Shown here: positions 33,843 to 41,488 of the stretch, piece after piece
Numbering within the stretch: the stretch's first letter is position 1
Layout: every line of letters starts with the position of its first letter
Assembly (NCBI GenBank): GCA_020161475.1
Contig: JAIUNQ010000001.1
Span: 1 to 64,000 of the forward strand
Reading direction: 5' to 3'
Source: Pseudomonadota bacterium
GTDB lineage: Bacteria; Pseudomonadota; Alphaproteobacteria; Rhizobiales; Beijerinckiaceae
DNA: 64,000 nucleotides
Translations under genes and position numbers: made by a program
The notes under the pieces: generated by a model
What the model was told of the DNA's origin: nothing
Seen by the model: the letters and a program-made list of their open reading frames with translations, nothing else
The model's database searches: none

Positions 33843-34946
33843 ATGAATAGTCAGCCGCAGGTGTTGCGCGCCCTCAACGATACCTCGGCTTCTGCCGCGC
33901 GCAGCGAACGGGCGCAGCGCCTGAGCGTGAAGTGGCTGCGCATCATCGGCATCTGCCTTATCGTCCTGACCGTGCTGGCCTTGGGGGCCATGCTCGCGCT
34001 CACCCGCACCGTGGTGATGCCGATTGTCGCCGGCATCGTCATCGGTCTGATCATGGGTCCGCTGGGGGATCGCGCGCGGCGCTACAAGGTGCCGCCCGGC
34101 TTGACCTACACCGTGCTGGTGGTGGGTTTTTCGGCGGGTCTGATGGTGCTGGCCTCCTCGCTCATGCCGGCGCTCGATACCTTCTCGACGCTGGTGCCGC
34201 AGATCAAGGAGCGGCTCGCCAGTCTTTCCAGCCACTTTGCGCAAGGGTTCGGGGCGGCCAACCTCTTCTCTGGCGCGGCGAGCCTCAGCTTTTCGGGGAT
34301 TGATCAGGCCACCGTCATTGATTGGGCCGGGCGCGCGGTATCACTGCTCACCCCGGCACTCTCGCAACTGCTGATCTTCCTCTTCACGCTCATCCTGTTT
34401 CTGGCGGGGCGGGATGAAATCCGCCGCTCCGTCACCATGTCGGTCAAGGGGCGGGAAAAGCGCTTGATGCTGCTGAAAACCTATTCAAATGTCGAAAACC
34501 GCCTCACGGACTATTTCGTGGTGGTCAGCTTCGTCAATCTTGTGCTGGCGGGGTTGGTGGGGCTCAGCTTCTTCATTCTGGATGTGCCCGGCCCGATGCG
34601 TTGGGCGATGATGGTTTTCCTGCTCAACTTCCTGCCCGTTGTCGGCCCGTTGATGATCAAGGGGGCGCTGGTCATTTATGCGCTGCTGTTTGCGCCGACC
34701 CTGTTCGACGGATTGATGCCGTTGCTGGTGTTTTTCGCGCTCAGTCTGGTGGAGGCCAACCTCGTCACTCCGCGCGTCGTGGGCACACGCATGACCCTCA
34801 ATCCATTGTTGGTCTTCATTTCGGTCATCTTCTGGACATGGCTCTGGGGCTTTCCGGGAGCCTTTCTCGCCATGCCGTTTCTGGCCATCGCCAGCGCTGT
34901 CCATGCGGAATATGGCAAGGAGCGCGGCCCGTTTCTTCCCGGATGA
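33843..34946 (+). CDS. AI-2E family transporter (UPF0118)
   Basis: Polytopic membrane protein of 367 residues with about eight helices. The family's long central amphipathic region (ASSLMPALDTFSTLVPQIKERLASLSSHF) and the C-terminal signature FVSLVEANLVTPRVVGTRMTLNPLLVFISVIFWTWLWG (read as FALSLVEANLV here) are present. Members export small molecules or ions; AI-2 itself is only one assigned substrate. The start MNSQPQVLRALND follows GGAGGAG; the longer frame from 33747 would span the EcfG promoter. It is stress-regulated through that promoter. Confidence 0.85.
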   Translation: MNSQPQVLRALNDTSASAARSERAQRLSVKWLRIIGICLIVLTVLALGAMLALTRTVVMPIVAGIVIGLIMGPLGDRARRYKVPPGLTYTVLVVGFSAGLMVLASSLMPALDTFSTLVPQIKERLASLSSHFAQGFGAANLFSGAASLSFSGIDQATVIDWAGRAVSLLTPALSQLLIFLFTLILFLAGRDEIRRSVTMSVKGREKRLMLLKTYSNVENRLTDYFVVVSFVNLVLAGLVGLSFFILDVPGPMRWAMMVFLLNFLPVVGPLMIKGALVIYALLFAPTLFDGLMPLLVFFALSLVEANLVTPRVVGTRMTLNPLLVFISVIFWTWLWGFPGAFLAMPFLAIASAVHAEYGKERGPFLPG

Positions 34947-34973
34947 GGAACAGGAAAGAACTCGCGCCTCAGC

Positions 34974-34998
34974 GGAACGTAAAGCCGGGCCGCGCGTT
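34974..34998 (+). promoter_or_regulatory. EcfG promoter (50-residue membrane protein)
   Basis: GGAAC (34974-34978), 16-base spacer, CGTT (34995-34998). Confidence 0.82.
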
Positions 34999-35028
34999 AT
35001 CTCCATATGAAACCGGAGATCGACGCAT

Positions 35029-35181
35029 ATGACCCTTTCCCGCCCTGTCCTCGTGGTTCTTGTCGCCGTTTTGGCCATTGTCGCCATTGGCGCCGTCACC
35101 GCCTATGTCAACGAGCGTGACAAGCGCGGCACCATCGAAATCGAGGTGGGCAAGAACGGCCTTAAGATCGATGGTCGCTAA
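35029..35181 (+). CDS. Small single-pass membrane protein of unknown function
   Basis: Predicted 50-residue protein with an N-terminal hydrophobic helix (about 5-28, LVVLVAVLAIVAIGAVTAYV) and a short charged tail with IEIEVGKNGLKIDGR. GGAG precedes the ATG at suitable distance, and a consensus EcfG promoter lies 31 bases upstream. I do not recognise a family. The tail could form a beta hairpin. It is probably the first gene of a unit with the tiny ORF and kinase that follow. Confidence 0.65.
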   Translation: MTLSRPVLVVLVAVLAIVAIGAVTAYVNERDKRGTIEIEVGKNGLKIDGR

Positions 35182-35217
35182 AGCTCGCTTTTATTGTCAC
35201 AATTCATGGAGTTGATC

Positions 35218-35289
35218 ATGCGAACACTTGTCATGCTTGCCATCGGCGTTCCGTTGCCTATCATCGCGCTGTATTGGCTCTTCGGCTGA
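35218..35289 (+). CDS. Possible 23-residue membrane peptide
   Basis: The frame MRTLVMLAIGVPLPIIALYWLFG follows GGAGTTGATC and ends 46 bases before the kinase start. It is almost wholly hydrophobic with two central prolines. Its position within a stress-regulated unit and its ribosome site favour a real micro-protein, but it is short enough to be chance. Confidence 0.4.
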   Translation: MRTLVMLAIGVPLPIIALYWLFG

Positions 35290-35335
35290 TGCCGATATAT
35301 GCCATCAGCCGGGCGACTGCGAGAAAGGGAAATGC

Positions 35336-36406
35336 TTGACGTTCTATCGCAAATTCGCCCGCGCCCGCCATTGGATGGACACGCATCCGCTCGCCGGTGG
35401 CAGCGCGAGCATCCTTATCTTTCTGATCGCCTTCCTCATCCGCCTCGCGATTGATGGCGTGCTGCCGCCGGGCTTTCCCTATCTCACCTTCCTGCCCGCG
35501 GTGGTCATCACCACCTTTCTGTTCGGCACACCGGCGGGGGTGCTCTGCGCTACGCTCAGCGTCATCGCGGCGTGGTATTTCTTCCTGCCGCCGTTTCTCA
35601 CCTTTTCCCTCACAGGGCAGACGGCGCTGGCGCTGGCTTTCTTCATTCTCATCGTCGCTATTGATATTCTCGTGATTGACCGGATGCTCAGCTCCCTTCA
35701 GGAGCGCGAGAATGCACGTGCGGAGGCGCTGGCGCTTGCGGCCCAGCGAGATGCGCTCTTCAAGGAGCTTCAGCACCGTGTCGGCAACAACCTCAACATG
35801 ATCGCGGCGATGCTCTCGATCCAGTCGCGCGGGCTGAGCGATGAAAACGCCCGCCATGCCCTGAGCGAAGCCTCGCGCCGGATTGCGGTGGTGGCCGACA
35901 TCAACCGCATGTTCCACGATCCCGCCCATTCCGATGGCGTGCTCGACAATGCCTTTGTCGAGGATCTCGGTCGCAAGGCGCTAGATGCTGCCGGAATGAG
36001 CGATCGGGTCCGCTTTTCGAGCGATATCGAGGCGCTGGCACTGGTGCAGGATGAGTTCCTGCCGCTCTCTCTGGTGCTGGCGGAATGCGTGAACAATGCG
36101 CTCGAGCATGGCATTGCCGATAATCCCTCCGGGCAGATCACGGTGACCCTGCGCCATGCTGAGGGGCGCGCCACGCTGGTGGTGGAGAATGATGGCCACC
36201 CGCTGGCAGAGGGGTTCGATGCCGCCAAAGCCCGCAGCATCGGTATGATGCTGGTGCACTCCTTTGCGCGTCAGCTCGGTGGCGCGTTCCGCATCGAGCG
36301 GGCAGCGCAGACCCGTTCAATCCTGGAATTTCCGGTGCCGGAACTGGTCGAAGGCGTGTCCGCGCCCCAAGATAAGCCCGTGAGCCGCGTGATCCGCGAG
36401 GGGTAG
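35336..36406 (+). CDS. Membrane sensor histidine kinase (DUF4118-like, HisKA_2)
   Basis: Kinase of 356 residues. Three to four closely packed membrane helices (about 20-120, including PPGFPYLTFLPAVVITTFLFG, the DUF4118/KdpD-like membrane pattern) precede a HisKA_2 domain with His147 in ELQHRVGNNLNMIAAMLSIQSRGL. An ATPase domain has the N-box LVLAECVNNALEHGI. I use the TTG start at 35336, preceded by GAGAAAGGG; an in-frame ATG lies 13 codons later. There is no extended extracytoplasmic sensor, so it may sense within the membrane. HisKA_2/HWE kinases commonly feed PhyR. Confidence 0.82.
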   Translation: MTFYRKFARARHWMDTHPLAGGSASILIFLIAFLIRLAIDGVLPPGFPYLTFLPAVVITTFLFGTPAGVLCATLSVIAAWYFFLPPFLTFSLTGQTALALAFFILIVAIDILVIDRMLSSLQERENARAEALALAAQRDALFKELQHRVGNNLNMIAAMLSIQSRGLSDENARHALSEASRRIAVVADINRMFHDPAHSDGVLDNAFVEDLGRKALDAAGMSDRVRFSSDIEALALVQDEFLPLSLVLAECVNNALEHGIADNPSGQITVTLRHAEGRATLVVENDGHPLAEGFDAAKARSIGMMLVHSFARQLGGAFRIERAAQTRSILEFPVPELVEGVSAPQDKPVSRVIREG

Positions 36407-36431
36407 GGAACCCCTTGTCTGTTCACGCGTT
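36407..36431 (+). promoter_or_regulatory. EcfG promoter (lipid kinase/PAP2 pair)
   Basis: GGAAC (36407-36411), 16-base spacer, CGTT (36428-36431). The -35 begins at the last base of the preceding kinase gene's stop codon. Confidence 0.83.
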
Positions 36432-36459
36432 ACCACCCGCGTGAACCCGGGAGCCCCGC

Positions 36460-37398
36460 ATGCCTGCCAAACCCCTAGCGTCTCCTGCCTCGGCACGGGC
36501 GACGCCCAAAGAGGTTGTCGTGGTCATCAACCGGCGCGCCGGGCGCGTGTTGCAAATGGGCCAAGAAAGCTTCGCCCGCACCCTCAGCGAAGGTTTTGCC
36601 CGGCACAACGGAGTCCTCCACCTTGTTTTCGCTCAAGGAGAGGACATCAACGCCGCTTTGAAGGCCGTTGATCCTCAAACGGTGGGGCTTCTTGTCCTTG
36701 CGGGGGGTGATGGCACACTCTCCCACGCGCTCGATGCCCTTGTGGCCTCCCCTGTGCCCTGTGCCATCCTGCCCTTGGGAACGCTCAATTTGCTCGGGCG
36801 CGACCTCGGGCTGACCGGCGATCTCGCGCACGACATTGACGCCATCTGCACCGGTACTCCGCGCGCGGTGTCGCTGGCGGAGGTCAACGGGCGGCGCTTT
36901 CACTCCAACGCCGGCTTCGGACTGATGAGCACCATGGCCCGCGAACGCGAAAACGCGCGCCGTGCCTTTCCCTTCTCGCGCGCGCTTGGATTTGTGGCGG
37001 CGGGTCTGCGCACGCTGTTCACCTATCGCCCGATCGAGGTCGAGCTGGGCGAGGGTGAGAAGCGTCGGCAATTTTATGCCGATACCGTTCTGGTGACCTC
37101 CAACCATTTCGAGGGCATGCCGTGGCGCCGCCCCAATCTTGAGGGGCGCTTGCTGGAGGTGCATCTGCTGGAAGCAGGTGGCCTTTCCGCGCGCCTCAAG
37201 CTGCTCTGGCTCGCAGCACAGGGCCGCTGGCGCGACCATGATCGCCTCACCAGCTTCACCGCCACGCGGTTCATCGTGCGCCGCCGCAAAAAGCGTTCCG
37301 TCGCCCTTTCGATTGACGGCGAAGCCTGCCGTCTCCACGGTCCCATTGTGTTCAACGTTGCCCCGGAAACACTGTATCTCCATGCCCCCGACACCTGA
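36460..37398 (+). CDS. Diacylglycerol kinase-family lipid kinase
   Basis: Cytoplasmic lipid kinase-like protein of 312 residues (YegS/DagK_cat family). The ATP-binding motif GGDGTLSHALDAL is near residue 85, followed by CAILPLGTLNLLGRDLGL, with the family's PxGTxN pattern. A C-terminal beta domain follows. Substrates in the family include diacylglycerol, phosphatidylglycerol and sphingoid bases; the actual lipid is not predictable. Its last 17 bases overlap a PAP2 phosphatase gene in another frame, so a kinase and a lipid phosphatase are made together under EcfG control. Confidence 0.86.
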   Translation: MPAKPLASPASARATPKEVVVVINRRAGRVLQMGQESFARTLSEGFARHNGVLHLVFAQGEDINAALKAVDPQTVGLLVLAGGDGTLSHALDALVASPVPCAILPLGTLNLLGRDLGLTGDLAHDIDAICTGTPRAVSLAEVNGRRFHSNAGFGLMSTMARERENARRAFPFSRALGFVAAGLRTLFTYRPIEVELGEGEKRRQFYADTVLVTSNHFEGMPWRRPNLEGRLLEVHLLEAGGLSARLKLLWLAAQGRWRDHDRLTSFTATRFIVRRRKKRSVALSIDGEACRLHGPIVFNVAPETLYLHAPDT

Positions 37399-38056
37399 CA
37401 CCAACGGCCCGCGCCTTGAGGCCGCCCACCCGTTTCGCCTGCGCCTCGCGCTGGCCAGTTTTGCCGCCGGTGGCGCAGTGCTGCTTGCGGTGGTCGCCGG
37501 GCTCACCCGTCAAGCGGACGCCACCTTGCTGGACGATTTGCGCCTGAGCCCGCAGCAACCGGCTTGGTTGCTCGAAGCGGTGCGCGATCTCACCGCCCTC
37601 GGCAGCTTCACGGTGTTGGGGCTGGCGGTGCTGGCCACAACAGGGTTCCTGCTCGCCAAGGGTCGGGCGGGGCTTGCCGTGCAGTTTCTGGCCAGTGCCC
37701 TAGGCGCAACAGCCTTTTCCAGCCTGCTGAAGCTGGCGGTGGACCGGGCCCGGCCGGATGCCGTGGAGGCTTTGGCGGCCACCTTCACGCGCTCATTCCC
37801 TTCGGGCCATGCGCTGCTGACAGCCGCCATCGTGCTCACCATCGGCGGCTTCTTGACCCTGACCGTGCGGGAACCCGCCGCCCGCAAGATGGTCTGGGCG
37901 GTGGCGGGCACCACGGCGCTGCTGGTGGGGCTCTCCCGCCTGTTTCTTGGCGTCCATTGGCCGTCCGATGTGCTGGCGGGCTGGTTTTTCGGCCTCGGTT
38001 GGGCCTTGTTGACCCTGAACTGGACGGCGCGCTCCTGGCCTCGCCAGCAAGGGTGA
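37382..38056 (+). CDS. PAP2-family membrane phosphatase
   Basis: Membrane phosphatase of 224 residues with about five to six helices. The three PAP2 motifs are complete: KLAVDRARP, SFPSGHA and SRLFLGVHWPSD. It starts at ATG 37382, inside the end of the lipid kinase gene; the much longer upstream frame is a shadow of that kinase. Likely substrates are phosphatidic acid, undecaprenyl-diphosphate or similar lipid phosphates (family knowledge). Overlap with the kinase suggests a functional pair. Confidence 0.87.
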   Translation: MPPTPDTNGPRLEAAHPFRLRLALASFAAGGAVLLAVVAGLTRQADATLLDDLRLSPQQPAWLLEAVRDLTALGSFTVLGLAVLATTGFLLAKGRAGLAVQFLASALGATAFSSLLKLAVDRARPDAVEALAATFTRSFPSGHALLTAAIVLTIGGFLTLTVREPAARKMVWAVAGTTALLVGLSRLFLGVHWPSDVLAGWFFGLGWALLTLNWTARSWPRQQG

Positions 38057-38059
38057 GGG

Positions 38060-39013
38060 CTACCCGTTCTGCGCGGCCTCGCCGCGCGCGGCGTGAAGCG
38101 CCGCAATCACACGCGCCGCGCCTTGCGGCACGGCCTCATCCTTGCGCAGGATCAGCCCATAGCTCTCCATGAGATTGGGAATATCCAGCGGAAGCGTCGC
38201 CAGCTCGCCCTCCGCCAGCCCTTGCGCGATGATCGTCATGGGCAGGCAGGCGATCATCCCCCCCGTGCGCACCAGTTGAAGCGTCGTGAAGATGGAGGCC
38301 GTTTCGATCACATTGTCGAGCCGCGCGTAGCCTGCCTGCGCAAAGATGCGGTCCAGCATGCCGCGCAACGGCGAGGTGCGCGGTTGCAGCACCCACGGCA
38401 GGCGCACCATGGTTTCAATATCCGGGTTCGGCCCCAGCGCCTCGATCGTTTCGCGCGCGCCGAAAGCCCAGAGATCCTCATTGCCGATCGGCTCGATGGA
38501 AAACAGCGCACGATGGCGCGTCTGCGTCAGGCGGCCCAGCACGACATCCAGATTCCGTTGCTCCAGCAGTTGCAGCAGCTGGTCCGAGGTCCCGGTGAGC
38601 ACATTGACGGTGAGGCGCGGATAACGCGCCTTCAGGATGGCGAGCGCCCGCGGAATGAGATCCGGCGTCGCGGCATTGATGGTGCCGAGCGCGACCTGAC
38701 CGTAACCGCCTGCCGCGAGCATCGAAATGTCGGTGGCAAGGCGCTGCGTCTCGCTCATCATGCGGGTTGCGGCTTCGCCCACCAGCGTGCCGATGGCGGT
38801 GGGGGCCATGCCACGGGAGGACCGCGTGAACAGCTCGACTCCCAGCACCTCCTCGATGTCCTGCAAGGCTTTGGTGGCCGCAGGCTGGGTGATGCGCAGC
38901 TCGGAGGCCGCGCGGTGCAGGTTGCCGGAGCGGATCAGCGCATCGACAAGGTGCAGGTGCCGCAGACGCAGGCGGCCCAGCATATGGGGGAGAAGCGAGG
39001 TGTGTTCTGCCAT
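38060..39013 (-). CDS. LysR-family regulator (GbpR/PcaQ-like)
   Basis: LysR regulator of 317 residues. The helix-turn-helix begins unusually late (LRLRHLHLVDALIRSGNLHRAASELRITQPAATKALQDIEEVLGVELFTRSSRG), as in GbpR and PcaQ-like proteins, and a periplasmic-binding-like effector domain follows. It is divergent from the FAH/SDR operon at 39181 and is its probable regulator. The shared intergenic region holds GATAACC (39012-39018) and GGTTATC (39054-39060) as an inverted pair. Confidence 0.88.
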   Translation of the reverse strand: MAEHTSLLPHMLGRLRLRHLHLVDALIRSGNLHRAASELRITQPAATKALQDIEEVLGVELFTRSSRGMAPTAIGTLVGEAATRMMSETQRLATDISMLAAGGYGQVALGTINAATPDLIPRALAILKARYPRLTVNVLTGTSDQLLQLLEQRNLDVVLGRLTQTRHRALFSIEPIGNEDLWAFGARETIEALGPNPDIETMVRLPWVLQPRTSPLRGMLDRIFAQAGYARLDNVIETASIFTTLQLVRTGGMIACLPMTIIAQGLAEGELATLPLDIPNLMESYGLILRKDEAVPQGAARVIAALHAARGEAAQNG

Positions 39014-39180
39014 GATAACCAGATCATATCATTCAATCCTCATTTTTCATTATCGGGTTATCGCCGAGCTGTCTAAATCTGAAGCAACGCCGCCATCAAC
39101 CGCGTCCTTCCGCCAGCGATCCTGCTCGCGCGGAGCAAGGGCGCCCTCGCAACGACGGGCGGCAACGGGAGAAATGCCAG

Positions 39181-40023
39181 ATGAAACTGCTTCGCTTTGG
39201 CCCCAAGGGGCAGGAAAAGCCGGGTATCCTCGACGCTTCGGGCACGCTGCGTGACCTCTCCGGCGTCATCGCCGACATCAACGGTGCCACCATCTCGCCG
39301 GAAGGCCAGAAGAAGCTCGCCGCGCTTGATCTCTCCAAGCTCCCCGCTGTTGCCGGCACCCCCCGCATCGGCGCCTGCGTCGGCTCCATCGGCAAGTTCA
39401 TCTGCGTCGGCCTTAATTATTCCGACCATGCCGCTGAATCGGGCATGCCGGTACCGAGCGAGCCGATCCTCTTCACCAAGGCGATCAGCGCGGTCTGCGG
39501 CCCGAATGACAACGTGGAAATTCCGCGCGGCTCGCAGAAAACCGATTGGGAAGTCGAACTCGGCATCGTCATCGGCAAGGAAGCGAAATACGTCTCGGAA
39601 GAGAATGCGCTGGATTATGTCGCCGGCTATTGCGTCGTGAACGATGTGTCCGAGCGTGAATACCAGCTGGAGCGCGGCGGCACCTGGGACAAGGGCAAGG
39701 GCCATGACACCTTCGGCCCCATCGGCCCGTGGCTCGTCACCGCCGATGAAGTGCCGGACCCGCAGGCGCTGGAGATGTGGCTGGATGTGGATGGCAAGCG
39801 CTTCCAGAACGGCTCCACCAAGACCATGATTTTCGGCGTGAAAACGCTGGTGTCCTACATCTCGCGCTTCATGTCGCTCCAGCCGGGCGATGTGATCGCC
39901 ACCGGCACCCCGCCGGGCGTGGGCATGGGCCAGAAGCCGCCGGTCTTCCTCAAGGCTGGTCAGGTGATCACGCTGGGCATCTCGGGGCTTGGCGATCAGC
40001 GCCAGACCACTGTGAACGCTTGA
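39181..40023 (+). CDS. Fumarylacetoacetate hydrolase-family enzyme (2,4-diketo-3-deoxy-sugar acid hydrolase-like)
   Basis: FAH-superfamily enzyme of 280 residues with the metal-site segments KFICVGLNYSDHAAESGMPVP, DWEVELGIVIGKEA and VNDVSEREYQ, and the C-terminal GDVIATGTPPGVGMG. The closest characterised group known to me contains hydrolases that split 2,4-diketo-3-deoxy-L-fuconate or -rhamnonate to pyruvate and a hydroxy acid. The partner SDR gene begins 17 bases downstream, fitting a dehydrogenase-then-hydrolase route for a deoxy-keto sugar acid. The exact sugar is inferred only. Confidence 0.8.
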   Translation: MKLLRFGPKGQEKPGILDASGTLRDLSGVIADINGATISPEGQKKLAALDLSKLPAVAGTPRIGACVGSIGKFICVGLNYSDHAAESGMPVPSEPILFTKAISAVCGPNDNVEIPRGSQKTDWEVELGIVIGKEAKYVSEENALDYVAGYCVVNDVSEREYQLERGGTWDKGKGHDTFGPIGPWLVTADEVPDPQALEMWLDVDGKRFQNGSTKTMIFGVKTLVSYISRFMSLQPGDVIATGTPPGVGMGQKPPVFLKAGQVITLGISGLGDQRQTTVNA

Positions 40024-40039
40024 AGAAACGGCGATCACC

Positions 40040-40792
40040 ATGAACCAGATTGATCTGAACGGCCGCGTAGCCGTCATCACCGGGGGTGCGCGTGGCATTG
40101 GCTACGCCGCCGCCGAGCGCATGCTCGCCTCCGGTGCCACCGTCGTGCTGTGGGATGTCGATGCTGAGGCGCTGAACGGCGCTAAGGCCGTGCTCTCCGC
40201 CAAAGGCGCGGTGAGCACCGATGTCGTTGAACTCACGGATGAAAACAACATCGCAGCCGCGGTGAAAGCGGTGATCGACCGCCACGGCAAGATCGACATT
40301 CTCGTCAACAATGCGGGCATCACCGGTGGCAACGCCAAGACATGGGAGCTTTCCCCCGAGGTCTGGCGCCGTGTCATCGAGGTGAACCTCGTTGCGCCTT
40401 ATCTCGTCTGCCATGCGGTGGTGCCGCACATGATGGAAAAGGGCTACGGGCGCATCGTCAACGTGGCCTCGATCGCGGGTAAGGAGGGCAACCCCAACGC
40501 TTCGCACTATTCGGCCTCGAAAGCGGGGTTGATCGGCCTCACCAAGTCGCTCGGCAAGGAGCTGGCCCAGCACGGCGTGCTGGTCAACTGCATCACGCCG
40601 GCGGCCGCCAAGACCGACATCTTCAAATCGATGACGCAACAGCACATCGATTTCATGCTCTCGCGCATTCCCATGGGCCGCTTCCTCGAGGTGGACGAAG
40701 CGGCGGCGATGATCGCGTGGCTTTCCTCGGGGGATTGCGCGTTCTCGACCGGGGCCGTGTTCGATATTTCCGGCGGCCGCGCGGTGTATTGA
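40040..40792 (+). CDS. SDR-family oxidoreductase (2-keto-3-deoxy sugar acid dehydrogenase candidate)
   Basis: Classical short-chain dehydrogenase of 250 residues: cofactor motif TGGARGIG, NNAGIT, catalytic Ser in ASIAG and YSASK, and C-terminal GRAVY. It is in one operon with the FAH-family hydrolase at 39181. In known L-fuconate/L-rhamnonate routes an SDR oxidises the 2-keto-3-deoxy acid to the diketo substrate of such a hydrolase, so this role is proposed. Members of this family are easily misassigned, so substrate certainty is low while the fold is certain. Confidence 0.8.
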   Translation: MNQIDLNGRVAVITGGARGIGYAAAERMLASGATVVLWDVDAEALNGAKAVLSAKGAVSTDVVELTDENNIAAAVKAVIDRHGKIDILVNNAGITGGNAKTWELSPEVWRRVIEVNLVAPYLVCHAVVPHMMEKGYGRIVNVASIAGKEGNPNASHYSASKAGLIGLTKSLGKELAQHGVLVNCITPAAAKTDIFKSMTQQHIDFMLSRIPMGRFLEVDEAAAMIAWLSSGDCAFSTGAVFDISGGRAVY

Positions 40793-40849
40793 TAAAAAAC
40801 CTTGCCGAACAAGGCGTTCGGCAAGGCACTACAGAATAAATAGCTCTCC

Positions 40850-41488
40850 CTAGGCGCGTAAGGTGGAGGCCTTGCGCGCCCTTTTTTCGATCTCATCCCA
40901 GTTCTGAGCACGGATCAGATCCGGCGGCGCGATCCACGAACCGCCGACGGCCAGAACCGCGGGTTCCTTCAGCCAATCCGACGCATTGGCCTCTGAAATG
41001 CCTCCGGTGGGGCAGAAGCGCACATTCGGGAAGGGGGCGGAGAGCGCTTTGAGACCGGGAATGCCGCCCATGGTCGCCGCCGGGAAGAATTTGACCACAT
41101 CAAACCCGTATTCCAGCGCCTGCATCAGCTCGGAGGCCGTGCCGATGCCGGGGATGAAGGGCAGGTCCTGCGCGCTTGCGGCTTTGAGCAGCGCGGGCGT
41201 CGCACCGGGGCTGAGCGCGAAACGCGCGCCCAAGGCCCGCGCAGCCTCAAGATCGGCGGCGGTGAGCGCGGTGCCGATGCCGAGCAGCGCTTCCGGAACC
41301 TCCTTGGCGATACGCTCCGCAGCGGCCCGCGCGGCAGGGGTGCGCAGGGTGATCTCAATAGCGGAAATGCCCCCCGCGATCAGCGCGCGCGCCAGCGGTA
41401 CGGCATGGTTGGCATCCTCAATCGTGATCACCGGCACCACGGGGGAGGCCGCGAGAAAATCCCGCACCTTGTCCTGACGTTCCCTCAT
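40850..41488 (-). CDS. eda: KDPG aldolase
   Basis: Class I aldolase of 212 residues that cleaves 2-keto-3-deoxy-6-phosphogluconate to pyruvate and glyceraldehyde 3-phosphate. Catalytic residues align with E. coli Eda numbering: Glu45 (AIEITLRT), Arg49 and the Schiff-base Lys133 (KFFPAA). PTGGISEANASDWL closes the phosphate site. The start MRERQDKVRD overlaps the kdgK stop (ATGA), so the two are coupled. An eight-codon-longer reading is not needed. Confidence 0.92.
   Translation of the reverse strand: MRERQDKVRDFLAASPVVPVITIEDANHAVPLARALIAGGISAIEITLRTPAARAAAERIAKEVPEALLGIGTALTAADLEAARALGARFALSPGATPALLKAASAQDLPFIPGIGTASELMQALEYGFDVVKFFPAATMGGIPGLKALSAPFPNVRFCPTGGISEANASDWLKEPAVLAVGGSWIAPPDLIRAQNWDEIEKRARKASTLRA

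Noticed and set aside
35228..35335. Longer N-terminus of the HisKA_2 kinase from 35228
   Set aside because: It overlaps the 23-residue ORF, has no ribosome site, and adds a Cys-rich segment unlike the family.
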